DNA of 64,000 nucleotides from Candidatus Synechococcus calcipolaris G9 (GCF_029582805.1 NZ_JAKKUT010000002.1:1140001-1204000), one strand, 5' to 3'. Positions 25,717 to 35,477 are shown, counted from the stretch's first letter. Translations and numbers: made by a program. Notes: a model not told the origin generated them from the letters alone.

Positions 25717-27804
25717 ATGACTTTTTCCTTCTCCTCTGCCTTTGATCTCGATTCCGGGCAAGATCCCTACACCATTATTCGCTCCAGTTGTGCCCGCTTA
25801 CCCTTTCTCATTGCCTTTTACCACCCCCTTGGCTCCCTCATTACCGTCAATCAAGAATTCACCTCTATCCTTGGCTGGGATACCTCGGATTTAGTTACCA
25901 CCGATGTCCTGGCGGCCTGCTTCCCCGACCCAGGGACTCACCAACAATTTCGGGACTGGATGATCCAACCGGCTCCAGGCTGGCGAGAAATTCCTACCCA
26001 TAATCGCGATGGTCGCCTGATTGAAACCCTTTGGGCCGTTGTCAAATTCCCCAATGGCAGTGGCATGATTTGTGGACAAAATATTACTCCCCTCAAGCAC
26101 CTCCAGACCTCCCTCCTCGAAACCAGTGAACGCTACGCCCTATTGGTGATGGGCATTAACGACGGTGTCTGGGATTGGGACTTAAATACCGATGAAGTGT
26201 TCTACTCATTTCGCTGGAAAACCCTCCTAGGCTATGGCGACGATGAACTGGGCAACCACATTAGCGATTGGCTCTCTCGCATTCATCCCCAGGATGTAGA
26301 GCGGGTCAAGCTAAATCTCACCCTCCATATTCAGGGTCAAACACCCCACTTCCAGCAGGAATTTCGCATCCAGCATAAAAATAGTGGCTATCGCTGGGCC
26401 CTTGTGCGCGGTTTAGCCTTGCGGGATCCCCAAGGCAAAGCCTATCGAATTTCTGGCTCCCTCACAGATTTAACAGAACACCGCCTAGCGGAAGCCCAAC
26501 TCCTCCACGATGCCCTTCACGATGCTCTAACAGGTCTAGCTAATCGAACCCTTCTCTTTGATCGCATTGCCCAATCTATTCGCCATGGTCGCCGTCGCCC
26601 CAACTACAATTTTGCCCTGCTGTTCATTGACATCGATCGCTTCAAGGTGATTAACGATAGTCTCGGCCATAGCTTAGGAGATAAGGTACTGATTGAAATC
26701 TCCAAACGTTTGACCGCCATCCTACGCCCTGATGATACAGTAGCCCGTTTGGGGGGTGATGAGTTTGTGATTCTCCTAGACGACATGGTCAGTCCTGAGG
26801 ATGCTCTTTCCGTAGCCGATCGCATACTTCGGGATATGGAACGACCCTTCATGATCAAAGGGGAGACCATTTTTACCAATGCCAGTATTGGCATCGCCCT
26901 GCGCGCCAAGGATTCCGATCAACCGGAAGATTATGTGCGGAATGCTGACTTAGCCATGTATCGGGCCAAATTGGCGGGGGGACAACGGTATCAAATTTTT
27001 ACCGACGATATGCACGTCATGTCCCGGGAACGATTAGCCGTTGAAATTAATCTGCGGCGGGCCCTAGAAGAAAAGGAATTATGCCTCTACTACCAGCCCA
27101 TCTATAGCCTCCAGGATAATCGCCTCAAGGGATTTGAAGCTCTGATCCGCTGGCAACACCCCCAGGAGGGACTGGTGGGCCCAGAACGTTTTATTGATTT
27201 GGCGGAAGAAACGGGCCTGATTATTCCCATTGGCAATTACGTTCTCTGGCAAGCCTGCCAACAAATGCAAGCTTGGCTCACGGAATTCCCTGGGGATGAT
27301 CTATCCATCAGCGTCAATGTCTCCAATCGCCAGTTTATTCAACCGAAGATCGTTGAGCAGGTGCTAACCACCCTAGAGCGCACCCAATTGTCCCCCCACT
27401 GCCTGCAACTGGAAATTACAGAAACAATGGTCATTGAAAATCCCGAACTGATGCAGCAGGTTTTACTGGATCTCAAGGCCCATGATATTCGCCTCAACAT
27501 GGATGACTTCGGCACGGGTTACTCGTCCCTCAGTTACTTGGCCCGTTTACCCATTGATGTCTTGAAAATCGATCGCAGCTTTGTGCAGCAAATTCAGGAA
27601 GGAGATGAAAAATTAGAAATTATTCGGGCGATCGCCAGCCTTGCCTGTAGTCTCAACCTAGAAGTCGTCGCCGAAGGCATTGAAACCGCCCATCAAGTCA
27701 GTAAACTAAGGGAACTTGGCTGTCAGTATGGCCAAGGCTATTACTTTGATCGCCCCCTATCCCTAGAGGCTGCCACAGAATTATTAGCGAGAACTCCCCG
27801 ATAG
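25717..27804 (+). CDS. PAS-PAS-GGDEF-EAL cyclic-di-GMP enzyme
   Basis: A 695-residue soluble protein from the ATG at 25717; a GTG at 25684 would add 11 residues. An N-terminal PAS-like region (about 20-130) and a PAS/PAC (about 140-265) precede a diguanylate cyclase domain with intact RLGGDEFVILLDD and an I-site RPDD five residues before GGDEF. The phosphodiesterase domain keeps FEALIRWQHP, MDDFGTGYSSL, KIDRSFV and VVAEGIET. Both enzyme halves therefore look active, so it may make and break c-di-GMP depending on its PAS input. The 3' end overlaps the convergent small secreted gene by 21 bases. Confidence 0.92.
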   Translation: MTFSFSSAFDLDSGQDPYTIIRSSCARLPFLIAFYHPLGSLITVNQEFTSILGWDTSDLVTTDVLAACFPDPGTHQQFRDWMIQPAPGWREIPTHNRDGRLIETLWAVVKFPNGSGMICGQNITPLKHLQTSLLETSERYALLVMGINDGVWDWDLNTDEVFYSFRWKTLLGYGDDELGNHISDWLSRIHPQDVERVKLNLTLHIQGQTPHFQQEFRIQHKNSGYRWALVRGLALRDPQGKAYRISGSLTDLTEHRLAEAQLLHDALHDALTGLANRTLLFDRIAQSIRHGRRRPNYNFALLFIDIDRFKVINDSLGHSLGDKVLIEISKRLTAILRPDDTVARLGGDEFVILLDDMVSPEDALSVADRILRDMERPFMIKGETIFTNASIGIALRAKDSDQPEDYVRNADLAMYRAKLAGGQRYQIFTDDMHVMSRERLAVEINLRRALEEKELCLYYQPIYSLQDNRLKGFEALIRWQHPQEGLVGPERFIDLAEETGLIIPIGNYVLWQACQQMQAWLTEFPGDDLSISVNVSNRQFIQPKIVEQVLTTLERTQLSPHCLQLEITETMVIENPELMQQVLLDLKAHDIRLNMDDFGTGYSSLSYLARLPIDVLKIDRSFVQQIQEGDEKLEIIRAIASLACSLNLEVVAEGIETAHQVSKLRELGCQYGQGYYFDRPLSLEAATELLARTPR

Positions 27805-28173
27805 GGCCGATGTTAGTAGTTCTATCGGAATCATATTACAGGCCACCATTTTACTAATGAGAGGCGGCCCCACCTTGGATGAAATAATACCTTGGAGATT
27901 ACTGCTATCCTTAATGGACAACACCAACTGACCCATAATTGAGCTTGCATCGGGAGGTGTGCCACCATCTGTGGGAATGAGCTTAATTAATTCCGAGAAT
28001 TCTTGACAGGAACTGGTGCTAATGTGTTCAGCCAAGGCATCACTCACTTGGGTCACAGTACTATTCATGACATCATCGGGCAAAGCAGATTGGGCTTGGG
28101 CAGACAATCCACCCCCTAGACACAAACTACCCAGGATCACGGCGAAACTCAGTTGATTTATTTTCTTGAGCAT
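27784..28173 (-). CDS. Small secreted protein, unknown
   Basis: A 129-residue product from ATG 28173, which places a clean signal peptide (MLKKINQLSFAVILGSLCLG, cleavage near AQAQS) at the N-terminus; the longer frame from 28209 would bury it. The mature part is helical with two cysteines (SSCQEFSEL and MVACNMIP) that may pair in the periplasm. No family recognised. It is convergent with the GGDEF-EAL gene and overlaps its last 21 bases. Confidence 0.55.
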   Translation of the reverse strand: MLKKINQLSFAVILGSLCLGGGLSAQAQSALPDDVMNSTVTQVSDALAEHISTSSCQEFSELIKLIPTDGGTPPDASSIMGQLVLSIKDSSNLQGIISSKVGPPLISKMVACNMIPIELLTSALSGSSR

Positions 28174-28374
28174 GAAATTATTCTCCGATACCTCATCACT
28201 TACCACCATAACTTTTAGAAAGGTGGTTGTGGCAGGGTAATCAAGGTCTCTTTAGTCCCAGTCTTGGCAAAAATAAACCAGGCACCTCGTTGTCAAGTAC
28301 ACCTTATCAAAAACTTTGGGTCTAAAACCCCGTCCTTTAGGACGGCTTTATGTCAGCTATGTTAATATAAGAAT

Positions 28375-29592
28375 ATGCTCATCCTTGAATCCAAACTCAA
28401 AGGGAAAGACAGTCAGTTTAGCCTAGTCAACGAGGCTATTCGGACAGTTCAGTTCGTTAGGAACAAAGCCTTACGGTTTTGGATGGAGGGAAATAGCAAG
28501 TCGCAATACGACCTGAACAAATACTGTGCAGTCTTGGCGAAAGAGTTTGAATGGGCAAAGAAGCTTAACTCCCAGGCACGGCAAGCTGCGGCAGAGCGGG
28601 CATGGTCAGCTATTGCGAGATTCTTTGATAACTGCAAGAAGTCGATTCCAGGCAAGAAGGGTTATCCCAAGTTTCAGAAAGACAACCGCTCGGTGGAGTA
28701 CAAAACGACTGGGTGGAAACTTTCAGATGACCGGAAATCTATCACCTTTACCGATGGTTTTGGCATAGGTAGTTTTAAGCTATTAGGCAGCCGTGACTTA
28801 AATTTTTACTCAATTGACCAAATCAAGCGGGTGAGAATTGTTAGACGGGCTGATGGCTATTACTGCCAGTTTTGCATTGCAGTTGATCGAGAAGTAACGA
28901 CTGACCCCACGGGCAATGCTTTAGGTATTGACCTAGGGCTGAAATACTTTTTGGCTGGTTCTGATGGCTGTACAGTTGAAAATCCTCGTTGCCTGAGAAA
29001 GTCTGAGCAAGCACTTAAGCGTTTGCAACGGCAAATATCTCGCAAGGCGAAGGGGTCAAAGAACCGCATCAAAGCCAGAAAGCGACTGGCAAAAAAACAC
29101 TTGCAAATATCCAGGCAGCGCAAAGATTTCGTGGTAAAAACTGCGAGAGCGTTAATCTTGTCTAGCGACCTGTTAGCCTATGAAAATTTGCAAGTGCGTA
29201 ACATGGTTAAGAATCATTCATTGGCTAAATCCATCTCTGATGCAAGTTGGGGAATGTTTGTGCAGTGGCTTGGATATTTTGGGAAAGTATTCGGCAAGGT
29301 TGTTGTGCCAGTACCGCCTCAATTCACTAGCCAAGAATGCGCAAACTGCGGGCATCGAGTTCCAAAAACTCTGAGTACCCGTACCCATACTTGTCCAAAA
29401 TGCGGATATTCCGAATGTCGGGATGTCAATGCAGCACGGGTAATTTTGCAAAGGGGATTGAAAGTAGCATCTGAACAGTACCCACGGGCAGTGGGAAACT
29501 TAACGCTTGGGGAGAGTTTAGTCCCTACTTTGAGCAATGAGAGTTGTTCAAAGCAAACTATCTCGATGAACCAAGAATCCCCGTCTCTTTAG
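28375..29592 (+). CDS. tnpB: RNA-guided endonuclease TnpB (IS200/IS605 OrfB)
   Basis: A 405-residue TnpB. The three RuvC acidic residues are in place: GIDLGLKYF (about 182-190), AYENLQVRNM (about 265) and CRDVNAARVI (about 344-353). The zinc finger CANCGHR...CPKCGYSECR lies between the second and third. Recent work on this family shows it is a reprogrammable nuclease guided by an RNA made from the right end of the element. The protein looks full-length and undamaged. The TnpB RNA would run through the 3' end of this gene to the right hairpin. Confidence 0.92.
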   Translation: MLILESKLKGKDSQFSLVNEAIRTVQFVRNKALRFWMEGNSKSQYDLNKYCAVLAKEFEWAKKLNSQARQAAAERAWSAIARFFDNCKKSIPGKKGYPKFQKDNRSVEYKTTGWKLSDDRKSITFTDGFGIGSFKLLGSRDLNFYSIDQIKRVRIVRRADGYYCQFCIAVDREVTTDPTGNALGIDLGLKYFLAGSDGCTVENPRCLRKSEQALKRLQRQISRKAKGSKNRIKARKRLAKKHLQISRQRKDFVVKTARALILSSDLLAYENLQVRNMVKNHSLAKSISDASWGMFVQWLGYFGKVFGKVVVPVPPQFTSQECANCGHRVPKTLSTRTHTCPKCGYSECRDVNAARVILQRGLKVASEQYPRAVGNLTLGESLVPTLSNESCSKQTISMNQESPSL

Positions 29593-29599
29593 AGCGGGG
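29579..29599 (+). ncRNA. Right-end hairpin, expected 3' end of the TnpB guide RNA
   Basis: The arms CCCCG and CGGGG plus inner CTCT/AGAG form a tight stem-loop overlapping the stop codon. In IS200/IS605 elements the guide RNA scaffold ends at the element's right border and the adjoining host sequence acts as guide. I infer this role by position; the RNA itself is not shown. Confidence 0.4.
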
Positions 29600-29710
29600 A
29601 GTGTCAAACTGGATCAATGCGTTTACCCTAAAGGCCATATTCACTGTATGGACGGATGGGGTATTCCGCGAGTACGATAATTCTTTGAATCCCCTAGGAG
29701 GACATTAATC

Positions 29711-30076
29711 ATGGGACTCAATGTGGTGAATCTTGTCGGCCGGGTCGGCACAGAACCAGATGTGAAATATTTTGAGTCGGGTAGTGTCAAATGCCGCCTC
29801 ACATTAGCTGTTAATCGCCCCACCAAAGATGATCAACCCGACTGGTTTAACTTAGAGCTTTGGGGGAAAACTGCCGAAATTGCCGCCAACTATGTGCGAA
29901 AAGGTAGCCTGATTGGTGTCAAAGGCTCTCTCAAATTGGATCAATGGGCCGATCGCGCCACAGGTGCCCCCCGATCTAGCCCCGTTGTCGTCGTCGATAA
30001 ATTAGACTTACTCGGCTCCAAGAAAGATACTGAAGCCCATGCCGGTCAAATTCGGGAAACCGCCAGCGAATTTTAG
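29711..30076 (+). CDS. ssb: Single-stranded DNA-binding protein
   Basis: A 121-residue OB-fold protein starting MGLNVVNLVGRVGTEPDVKY, with WFNLELWGKTAEIAANYVRKGSLIGV, the core SSB region (aromatic DNA-stacking residues). It is at the short end of the family and lacks the acidic DDDIPF-type tail that recruits partners, as in many cyanobacterial SSBs. A good ribosome site (AGGAGG) precedes the ATG. It could be the main or an accessory SSB. Confidence 0.9.
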   Translation: MGLNVVNLVGRVGTEPDVKYFESGSVKCRLTLAVNRPTKDDQPDWFNLELWGKTAEIAANYVRKGSLIGVKGSLKLDQWADRATGAPRSSPVVVVDKLDLLGSKKDTEAHAGQIRETASEF

Positions 30077-30100
30077 CCGCGCTCAAGATGGGCCCCAGAA

Positions 30101-30421
30101 CTAGGGCTTCGTTTTAACACAGACCGAGCCATGAACCAGTGTTTGACAGGCCAAGCGGTAGGTGTCTGGCTTGCGGCGCAGCTTTCGTTCCTCTACTTTT
30201 GTTCGAGGCGAAAGGCTGTCCATCCCTTCGACAATTTCAACGATGCAGGTGCCACACTGGCCGTAGCCATTGCAATTCATTAATTTCCCTTTTAGAGTAT
30301 AAATATCAATTCCTGCCTCTAGGGCCTTCGCGCGTAAATTAGCTCCATCGGCAACGATAATTTCCCGATCTTCTTTAATAAACTTAATATTTGTGCCTCC
30401 AGATTCAGCTTTACTTGCCAT
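30101..30421 (-). CDS. [2Fe-2S] ferredoxin
   Basis: A 106-residue protein with the cluster motif [10 protein letters not shown] (about 50-59; Cx5CxxC) and the distal cysteine in LACQTLVHG (about 91-99). The spacing is adrenodoxin/bacterial-type, unlike the CxxxxCxxC of the main photosynthetic ferredoxin. Soluble, no signal. Divergently transcribed from psbB, 190 bases away. It could donate electrons to an unknown acceptor; a photosynthetic role is not shown. Confidence 0.88.
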   Translation of the reverse strand: MASKAESGGTNIKFIKEDREIIVADGANLRAKALEAGIDIYTLKGKLMNCNGYGQCGTCIVEIVEGMDSLSPRTKVEERKLRRKPDTYRLACQTLVHGSVCVKTKP

Positions 30422-30612
30422 AGCGACTCACGATAGTTACACTTCTTTATACATTCTCATTCTGGCAGAAAACTAGCCAAGGGTTGGCTCATATACGGTC
30501 AGGTTGACAGCTACACTCATAGTAGTGGCGCGGTAAACTCACCGTGATCCGGCCAAATTAATAAAATTTCATCATGCAAACTCTAAACTTTTGTATAGGA
30601 GGAGCGTAGTCA

Positions 30613-32145
30613 ATGGGACTACCCTGGTACCGAGTTCACACTGTCCTGATTAACGATCCGGGGCGGTTGATTGCGACCCACCTGATGCACACGGCTCTGG
30701 TGGCAGGTTGGGCCGGATCAATGGCCCTCTACGAGCTAGCCATTTTCGATCCAAGTGATCCGATTCTCAACCCAATGTGGCGGCAAGGTATGTTTGTGCT
30801 GCCCTTCATGACTCGCTTGGGCATTACTGGCTCTTGGGCGGGTTGGAGTATTACCGGCGAAACCGGTCTTAATCCTGGTTTCTGGAGCTTTGAAGGCGTG
30901 GCCTTGGCTCACATTGTTCTTTCTGGGTTATTATTCCTAGCCGCCATCTGGCATTGGGTCTACTGGGATTTGGAATTATTCCGTGATCCCCGCACGGGCG
31001 AACCAGCCCTAGATTTGCCGAAAATGTTTGGGATTCACCTATTTCTGTCTGGCTTACTATGTTTTAGCTTTGGGGCATTCCACCTCACGGGCTTATTTGG
31101 GCCGGGGATGTGGGTGTCTGACCCCTACGGATTAACCGGTAGTGTACAGCCCGTTGCACCTGCTTGGGGCCCAGAAGGCTTTAACCCCTTTAATCCGGGA
31201 GGGATTGTTGCCCACCACATTGCTGCGGGGATTGTGGGGATTATCGCTGGCTTATTCCACCTGTTGGTGCGGCCCCCACAGCGACTCTACAAAGCCCTGC
31301 GGATGGGGAACATTGAAACCGTTCTCTCTAGCAGTATTGCCGCCGTCTTCTTTGCCGCCTTTGTGGTGGCTGGAACCATGTGGTATGGCAGTGCCGCTAC
31401 CCCCATTGAGCTATTTGGCCCTACTCGTTATCAGTGGGATAGCAGCTATTTCCAACAGGAAATTAATCGTCGGGTTCAAGGCTCCTTGGCTGCTGGCGAT
31501 AGCTTGGAGCAGGCTTGGTCTGCTATTCCAGAAAAGCTTGCATTTTATGACTATATCGGCAATAACCCCGCCAAAGGTGGTTTGTTCCGTACCGGTGCAA
31601 TGAATAACGGCGATGGCATTGCCCGAGGCTGGAAAGGCCATGCGGTTTTCAAGGATAAGTCTGGGGAAGAGCTATTCGTGCGGCGGATGCCCAACTTCTT
31701 TGAAAACTTCCCTGTGGTTCTCACTGATAAGGATGGCGTTGTCAAGGCGGATATTCCCTTCCGTCGGGCTGAATCTAAGTTTAGCTTTGAGCAGCAAGGG
31801 GTAACGGTCAGCTTCTATGGCGGTGAACTGAGTGGCCAAACCTTTAGTGATCCCAACACCGTCAAGAGCTATGCCCGTAAGTTGCAATTGGGTGAAGCCT
31901 TTGAGTTTGACCAAGAAACCCTCAACTCCGATGGGATTTTCCGCACTAGCCCGCGCGGTTGGTTCACCTTTGGCCATGCGGTCTTTGCGTTGCTCTTCTT
32001 CTTTGGCCATATTTGGCATGGTGCCCGCACCCTCTTCCGGGATGTGTTCTCTGGGATTGACCCCGAACTATCGGCGGAGCAGGTGGAGTGGGGCTTCTAT
32101 CAAAAAGTGGGTGATCTATCTACCCGCCGTAAGGAACCTGTCTAA
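30613..32145 (+). CDS. psbB: Photosystem II CP47 chlorophyll-binding protein
   Basis: A 510-residue thylakoid protein carrying about 16 chlorophylls as inner antenna of photosystem II. The start [18 protein letters not shown], six membrane helices, the many His pairs that ligate chlorophyll ([20 protein letters not shown]), and the large lumenal loop between helices 5 and 6 (about 260-450) all match CP47. A strong ribosome site (AGGAGG) precedes the ATG. psbT follows after 32 bases, the usual psbB-psbT pairing. Confidence 0.99.
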   Translation: MGLPWYRVHTVLINDPGRLIATHLMHTALVAGWAGSMALYELAIFDPSDPILNPMWRQGMFVLPFMTRLGITGSWAGWSITGETGLNPGFWSFEGVALAHIVLSGLLFLAAIWHWVYWDLELFRDPRTGEPALDLPKMFGIHLFLSGLLCFSFGAFHLTGLFGPGMWVSDPYGLTGSVQPVAPAWGPEGFNPFNPGGIVAHHIAAGIVGIIAGLFHLLVRPPQRLYKALRMGNIETVLSSSIAAVFFAAFVVAGTMWYGSAATPIELFGPTRYQWDSSYFQQEINRRVQGSLAAGDSLEQAWSAIPEKLAFYDYIGNNPAKGGLFRTGAMNNGDGIARGWKGHAVFKDKSGEELFVRRMPNFFENFPVVLTDKDGVVKADIPFRRAESKFSFEQQGVTVSFYGGELSGQTFSDPNTVKSYARKLQLGEAFEFDQETLNSDGIFRTSPRGWFTFGHAVFALLFFFGHIWHGARTLFRDVFSGIDPELSAEQVEWGFYQKVGDLSTRRKEPV

Positions 32146-32177
32146 TCTCGTTGACTCACGTTAGGAGGATTTAACCC

Positions 32178-32276
32178 ATGGAAAGCATTGCTTACGTGTT
32201 TATTTTTGCCTGTTTAATTGCATTGTTCTTCTTTGCCATCTTCTTCCGGGAGCCTCCCCGGATTACCAAAAAGTAA
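32178..32276 (+). CDS. psbT: Photosystem II small subunit PsbT
   Basis: A 32-residue single-helix protein (MESIAYVFIFACLIALFFFA at the start, ending REPPRITKK). PsbT sits at the dimer interface of photosystem II beside CP47. Its sequence, length and position directly after psbB, behind an AGGAGG ribosome site, make the call firm. It is too short for routine gene finding. Confidence 0.96.
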   Translation: MESIAYVFIFACLIALFFFAIFFREPPRITKK

Positions 32277-32285
32277 GCTGAGTTG

Positions 32286-32405
32286 GGGTTAAGTCTCTCC
32301 TGATCTCAAAAAGATCTAAGGCTTAACCTCAATATTCGCGAATATTTGTGGAAAAATAAAAATCCAAAAATTAATGGGCGATCGCTGCGGTGATGGCCCA
32401 TTTTT
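32286..32405 (+). terminator. Hairpins at the end of psbB-psbT
   Basis: Two stem-loops: GGTTAAG...CTTAACC around an inner GATCT/AGATC (32286-32328), then AATGGGC (32373-32379) pairing with GCCCATT (32396-32402) followed by TTT. The second is the better terminator. Between them lies a perfect 16-base palindrome, AATATTCGCGAATATT (32331-32346), of unknown role. Confidence 0.5.
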
Positions 32406-32460
32406 CATAGATGCCCCAAAGAATCGCAAATGGGGGAAAGTTAGGGTTTAAGGGTCGTGA

Positions 32461-32820
32461 TTACACCTTATCGAAGAGGGACACCTTAGCCAATAGTCCG
32501 ATCAAGGCTAACACTAGGGCAATGACAAAAGACCATAGACGGGCATCTGTTCCCGTTTGTCTAGCGCGGAGATCGTCTACCTTGTCATCCATGGCTTTGA
32601 TCTGGGCACCGAGCTTTTCGTCGACTCCTTTGATTTGGGTACTGAGTTTTTCATCTAACCCATCAATCTTGGCCTGGCTAACCTTGACTTCTATGGTCAG
32701 GGCTTGAATATCCCCCTGCATAGACTTGATATCGCCCTGCATGGATTTCATATCGGACTGCATAGAGGCGATCGCATCCAACACTTGCCCTAGCTCTGAT
32801 TTGGTGGATATTTCACTCAT
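32461..32820 (-). CDS. Coiled-coil protein with C-terminal membrane helix, paralogue A
   Basis: A 119-residue protein. The N-terminal ~20 residues are polar. Seven-residue repeats then follow (SMQSDMK, SMQGDIK, SMQGDIQ) and a second coiled-coil block with GVDEKLGAQIKAMDDKVDDL. One hydrophobic helix (WSFVIALVLALIGLLAKV) anchors the C-terminus. It is a tail-anchored coiled coil, probably oligomeric. The next gene upstream is a close paralogue; both lack any recognised domain. Function unknown. Confidence 0.6.
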   Translation of the reverse strand: MSEISTKSELGQVLDAIASMQSDMKSMQGDIKSMQGDIQALTIEVKVSQAKIDGLDEKLSTQIKGVDEKLGAQIKAMDDKVDDLRARQTGTDARLWSFVIALVLALIGLLAKVSLFDKV

Positions 32821-32839
32821 GACTCACGCCCCTTCAGAG

Positions 32840-33154
32840 TTACACTCTGTCAAACAATGTCACCTTTGCCAGTAGTCCAGCCATCGTGAAGAACAGAGCC
32901 ACCAAGAAGGCCCATAGGCGGTTATCGGTAGATGTCTGACGCTTGCCTAGGTCATCTATTTTGGTGTCAAGCGCGTCAATTTTTGCCTGATTAACCCTGA
33001 CTTCTATGGTTAGAGCTTGAATGTCACCCTGTATGGACTTGATATCCCCCTGCATAGACTTGATATCGCCCTGCATGGATTTCATATCGGACTGCATAGA
33101 GGCGATCGCAGTTAACACTTGCCCTAGTTCTGATTGGGTGGCTGGTTCACTCAT
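32840..33154 (-). CDS. Coiled-coil protein with C-terminal membrane helix, paralogue B
   Basis: A 104-residue near-twin of the downstream gene, starting MSEPATQSELGQVLTAIAS, with four heptad units (SMQSDMK, SMQGDIK, SMQGDIK, SIQGDIQ) instead of three. It lacks the STQIKGVDEKL block of paralogue A. The C-terminal helix is WAFLVALFFTMAGLLAKV. The two genes are 19 bases apart and clearly arose by tandem duplication followed by repeat gain and loss. Unknown function; possibly hetero-oligomers. Confidence 0.6.
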   Translation of the reverse strand: MSEPATQSELGQVLTAIASMQSDMKSMQGDIKSMQGDIKSIQGDIQALTIEVRVNQAKIDALDTKIDDLGKRQTSTDNRLWAFLVALFFTMAGLLAKVTLFDRV

Positions 33155-33183
33155 GGCTCACGTTATCCCTGCCAATATCAAAC

Positions 33184-33269
33184 GGAGAGGGGGGGATTCG
33201 AACCCCCGGAAGGTGTGACCCTTCAACAGATTTCAAGTCTGCCGCAATCGACCACTCTGCCACCTCTCC
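33184..33269 (-). tRNA. tRNA-Ser(UGA)
   Basis: 86 bases on the minus strand. The acceptor arms GGAGAGG and CCTCTCC pair perfectly, the T arm holds GGTTCGAATCC, and the anticodon loop CTTGAAA gives anticodon UGA. A long variable arm (GGGTCACACC region) is typical of serine tRNA. The CCA end is not encoded. Confidence 0.95.
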
Positions 33270-33443
33270 TAAAAATTTTTAGGCCATTAAATTAACTCAA
33301 CAGAACTATATTCTACAATAATCCTTGGAAAAATTTATTCCTGACAACACGAGAGGCTAACATGACCCATGTATAGGGCACAGGAAATCCTATATGGTAA
33401 ATAAATAATTGAACTCCATGTTTTTTGGTTTTAGTAACGGCCC

Positions 33444-34548
33444 ATGATTGATCTTTCTGGACTTAAACGAGACATTACCCTGATCAGCGATCGCCTGGGG
33501 AAAGCCCAGGACTATCTTTGACCCCCCTGCCCTCCATGCCAAAATTACGGATCTGGAACAGGTGGCGGCCCAGCCCAATTTTTGGGATGATCAATCCCTG
33601 GCTCAGGCAACCCTACAGCAATTAACAGACGCAAAATTTACCCTGGAGCAGCTAGATCGGTGGACATCTTCCCTGGAGAATAGTGGTACGGCCCTAGAGC
33701 TTTTAGAGGTAGAAGATGATCCGGGTCTTTACGATGAAGCCGTAGAAGTATTGGGCCAGCTTGATCAAGAGTTAAGCCGTTGGGAACTGGAGCAACTTTT
33801 GAGTGGCCCCTACGACAAGAATGGGGCCATCCTAACCATTAATGCCGGTGCCGGTGGAACCGATGCCCAAGACTGGGCGGAAATGCTTCTACGCATGTAC
33901 ACTCGTTGGGCCGAAGGCCGGGGCTATAAGCTGCACTTAACGGAACTATCTGAAGGAGAAGAGGCAGGGATTAAATCGGCAACATTGGAAATTGACGGTC
34001 GCTATGCCTATGGTTACTTACGCTCCGAAAAAGGAACCCACCGCCTGGTGCGAATTTCCCCCTTTAACGCCAATGGTAAGCGGCAAACGAGTTTTGCGGG
34101 CATAGATGTGATGCCCCAGTTAGATCACAGTGTCACCCTAGACATTCCGGAAACGGACTTAGAGATTAGTACCTCTCGCTCGGGTGGAAAAGGGGGGCAA
34201 AATGTCAATAAAGTGGAAACGGCGGTTCGAGTCGTCCATCTTCCCACAGGTTTGGCAGTGCGCTGTACCCAGGAGCGATCGCAGCTTCAAAATAAAGAAA
34301 AAGCCCTTGCCCTCCTCAAGGCTAAATTATTAATTATTGCCCAGGAACAAAAAGCCCAAGAAATTTCGGATATTCGTGGTGATATTGTAGATGCGGCCTG
34401 GGGCAATCAAATTCGTAATTATGTTTTTCATCCTTACCAGATGGTCAAAGACCTACGCACCGAAGAGGAGACCACCGCGATCGCCGATGTCATGGACGGC
34501 GAGATTGATGCCTTTATCCAGGCCTACCTGCACCGTAGTACGGAATAA
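33444..34548 (+). CDS. prfB: Peptide chain release factor 2, with programmed +1 frameshift
   Basis: RF2 recognises UGA and UAA stops. The start ATG at 33444 gives 25 codons ([15 protein letters not shown]...) to an in-frame TGA at 33519-33521. The CTT-TGA-C slip site then moves the ribosome +1, and the remaining frame runs to 34548. The main part has the catalytic GGQ in [16 protein letters not shown] and the RF2 region [17 protein letters not shown]. An AGG upstream of the slip site (33508-33510) is the Shine-Dalgarno-like stimulator. The product autoregulates: scarce RF2 favours shifting. Total about 366 residues, usual for RF2. Confidence 0.96.
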
Positions 34549-34751
34549 TCATGAATGATGGTAGTATTGACTTCTTATTAATTTATTTATTTTTCTTCGT
34601 TTTTCAACGTTGCCTTCAATGTTCCTACGTTTTTTCCTATGGACAGCCATGGGACATTTCTGGGATCACAGGGTTTAATGTATCACAAGGTTAAGTTATG
34701 ATAAGGGGACTGTTCCCATTAATGATTATTCAGTGTCAGGAGATAATATAG

Positions 34752-35441
34752 ATGACCCAAGCGACCCTGGAACTAAATTATACGAGTGCCACCTACAAAG
34801 ATGCCTACAGTCGTATTAATGCGATTGTGATTGAGGGTGAGCGGGAAGCCCATGACAACTACACTCAACTGGCACAGTTGCTCCCAGACGACACCGATGA
34901 ACTCATCAGGCTTTCTAAGATGGAAGCTCGTCATAAAAAGGGGTTTGAAGCCTGCGGTCGCAATCTAGAGGTTGAACCGGATCTCAAGTTTGCTGAAGAG
35001 TTTTTCTCGAAGTTACACCAAAATTTCCAGGATGCCGCTGCCGCCGGTCAAATCGCCACCTGCTTGGTGATCCAGGGCTTGATTATCGAATGCTTTGCCA
35101 TTGCTGCATATAACATTTACATTCCCATGGCGGATCCCTTTGCCCGTAAAATCACTGAGGGCGTAGTCAAGGATGAATACACCCATCTCAACTTTGGAGA
35201 GGAGTGGCTTAAGGCAAACTTTGAAACCAGTAAAGAAGAGGTAGAAGCAGCTAATCGCCAAAATCTTCCTCTTGTCTGGAAAATGCTGAATCAAGTAGAA
35301 GCGGATGCAAAAGTATTGGGCATGGAAAAAGATGCCATGGTCGAAGACTTTATGATTCAGTACAGTGGGGCCCTCGAGAATATTGGTTTTACCACCCGTG
35401 AAATCATGAAAATGTCCGTTTATGGCCTAACTGCGGCATAA
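34752..35441 (+). CDS. ado: Aldehyde-deformylating oxygenase (alkane synthesis)
   Basis: A 229-residue diiron protein that turns fatty aldehydes into alkanes (mainly C15/C17) plus formate. The ligands are visible: [11 protein letters not shown] (Glu), [10 protein letters not shown] (ExxH), [10 protein letters not shown] (Glu) and [10 protein letters not shown] (ExxH). Length and sequence are typical for cyanobacterial ADO. The partner reductase aar follows after 36 bases, so the pair is a complete alkane pathway. An RBS-like AGGAG precedes the ATG. Confidence 0.97.
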   Translation: MTQATLELNYTSATYKDAYSRINAIVIEGEREAHDNYTQLAQLLPDDTDELIRLSKMEARHKKGFEACGRNLEVEPDLKFAEEFFSKLHQNFQDAAAAGQIATCLVIQGLIIECFAIAAYNIYIPMADPFARKITEGVVKDEYTHLNFGEEWLKANFETSKEEVEAANRQNLPLVWKMLNQVEADAKVLGMEKDAMVEDFMIQYSGALENIGFTTREIMKMSVYGLTAA

Positions 35442-35477
35442 TGAACGGTTAACTCACTTACCGGTTGCCCTACGCCC

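Larger units (their letters stand above)
28330..29610 (+). mobile_element. Solo-TnpB insertion element (IS200/IS605, IS1341-like)
   Basis: A tnpB gene flanked by end hairpins. The left one is CCGTCCTTTAGGACGG at 28330-28345, 30 bases before the start. The right one, at 29579-29599, has CCCCG/CGGGG arms and straddles the tnpB stop. No tnpA (Y1 transposase) is present, so mobility would need one in trans. The exact outer borders cannot be set without comparison to an empty site; the coordinates are approximate. Confidence 0.75.

Noticed and set aside
32331-32346. Perfect palindrome AATATTCGCGAATATT as an operator
   Set aside because: Lies downstream of psbT between terminator-like hairpins and no gene starts nearby; only a partial copy (CGCGAATATTTG) occurs near 7957. 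Kept as a note only.
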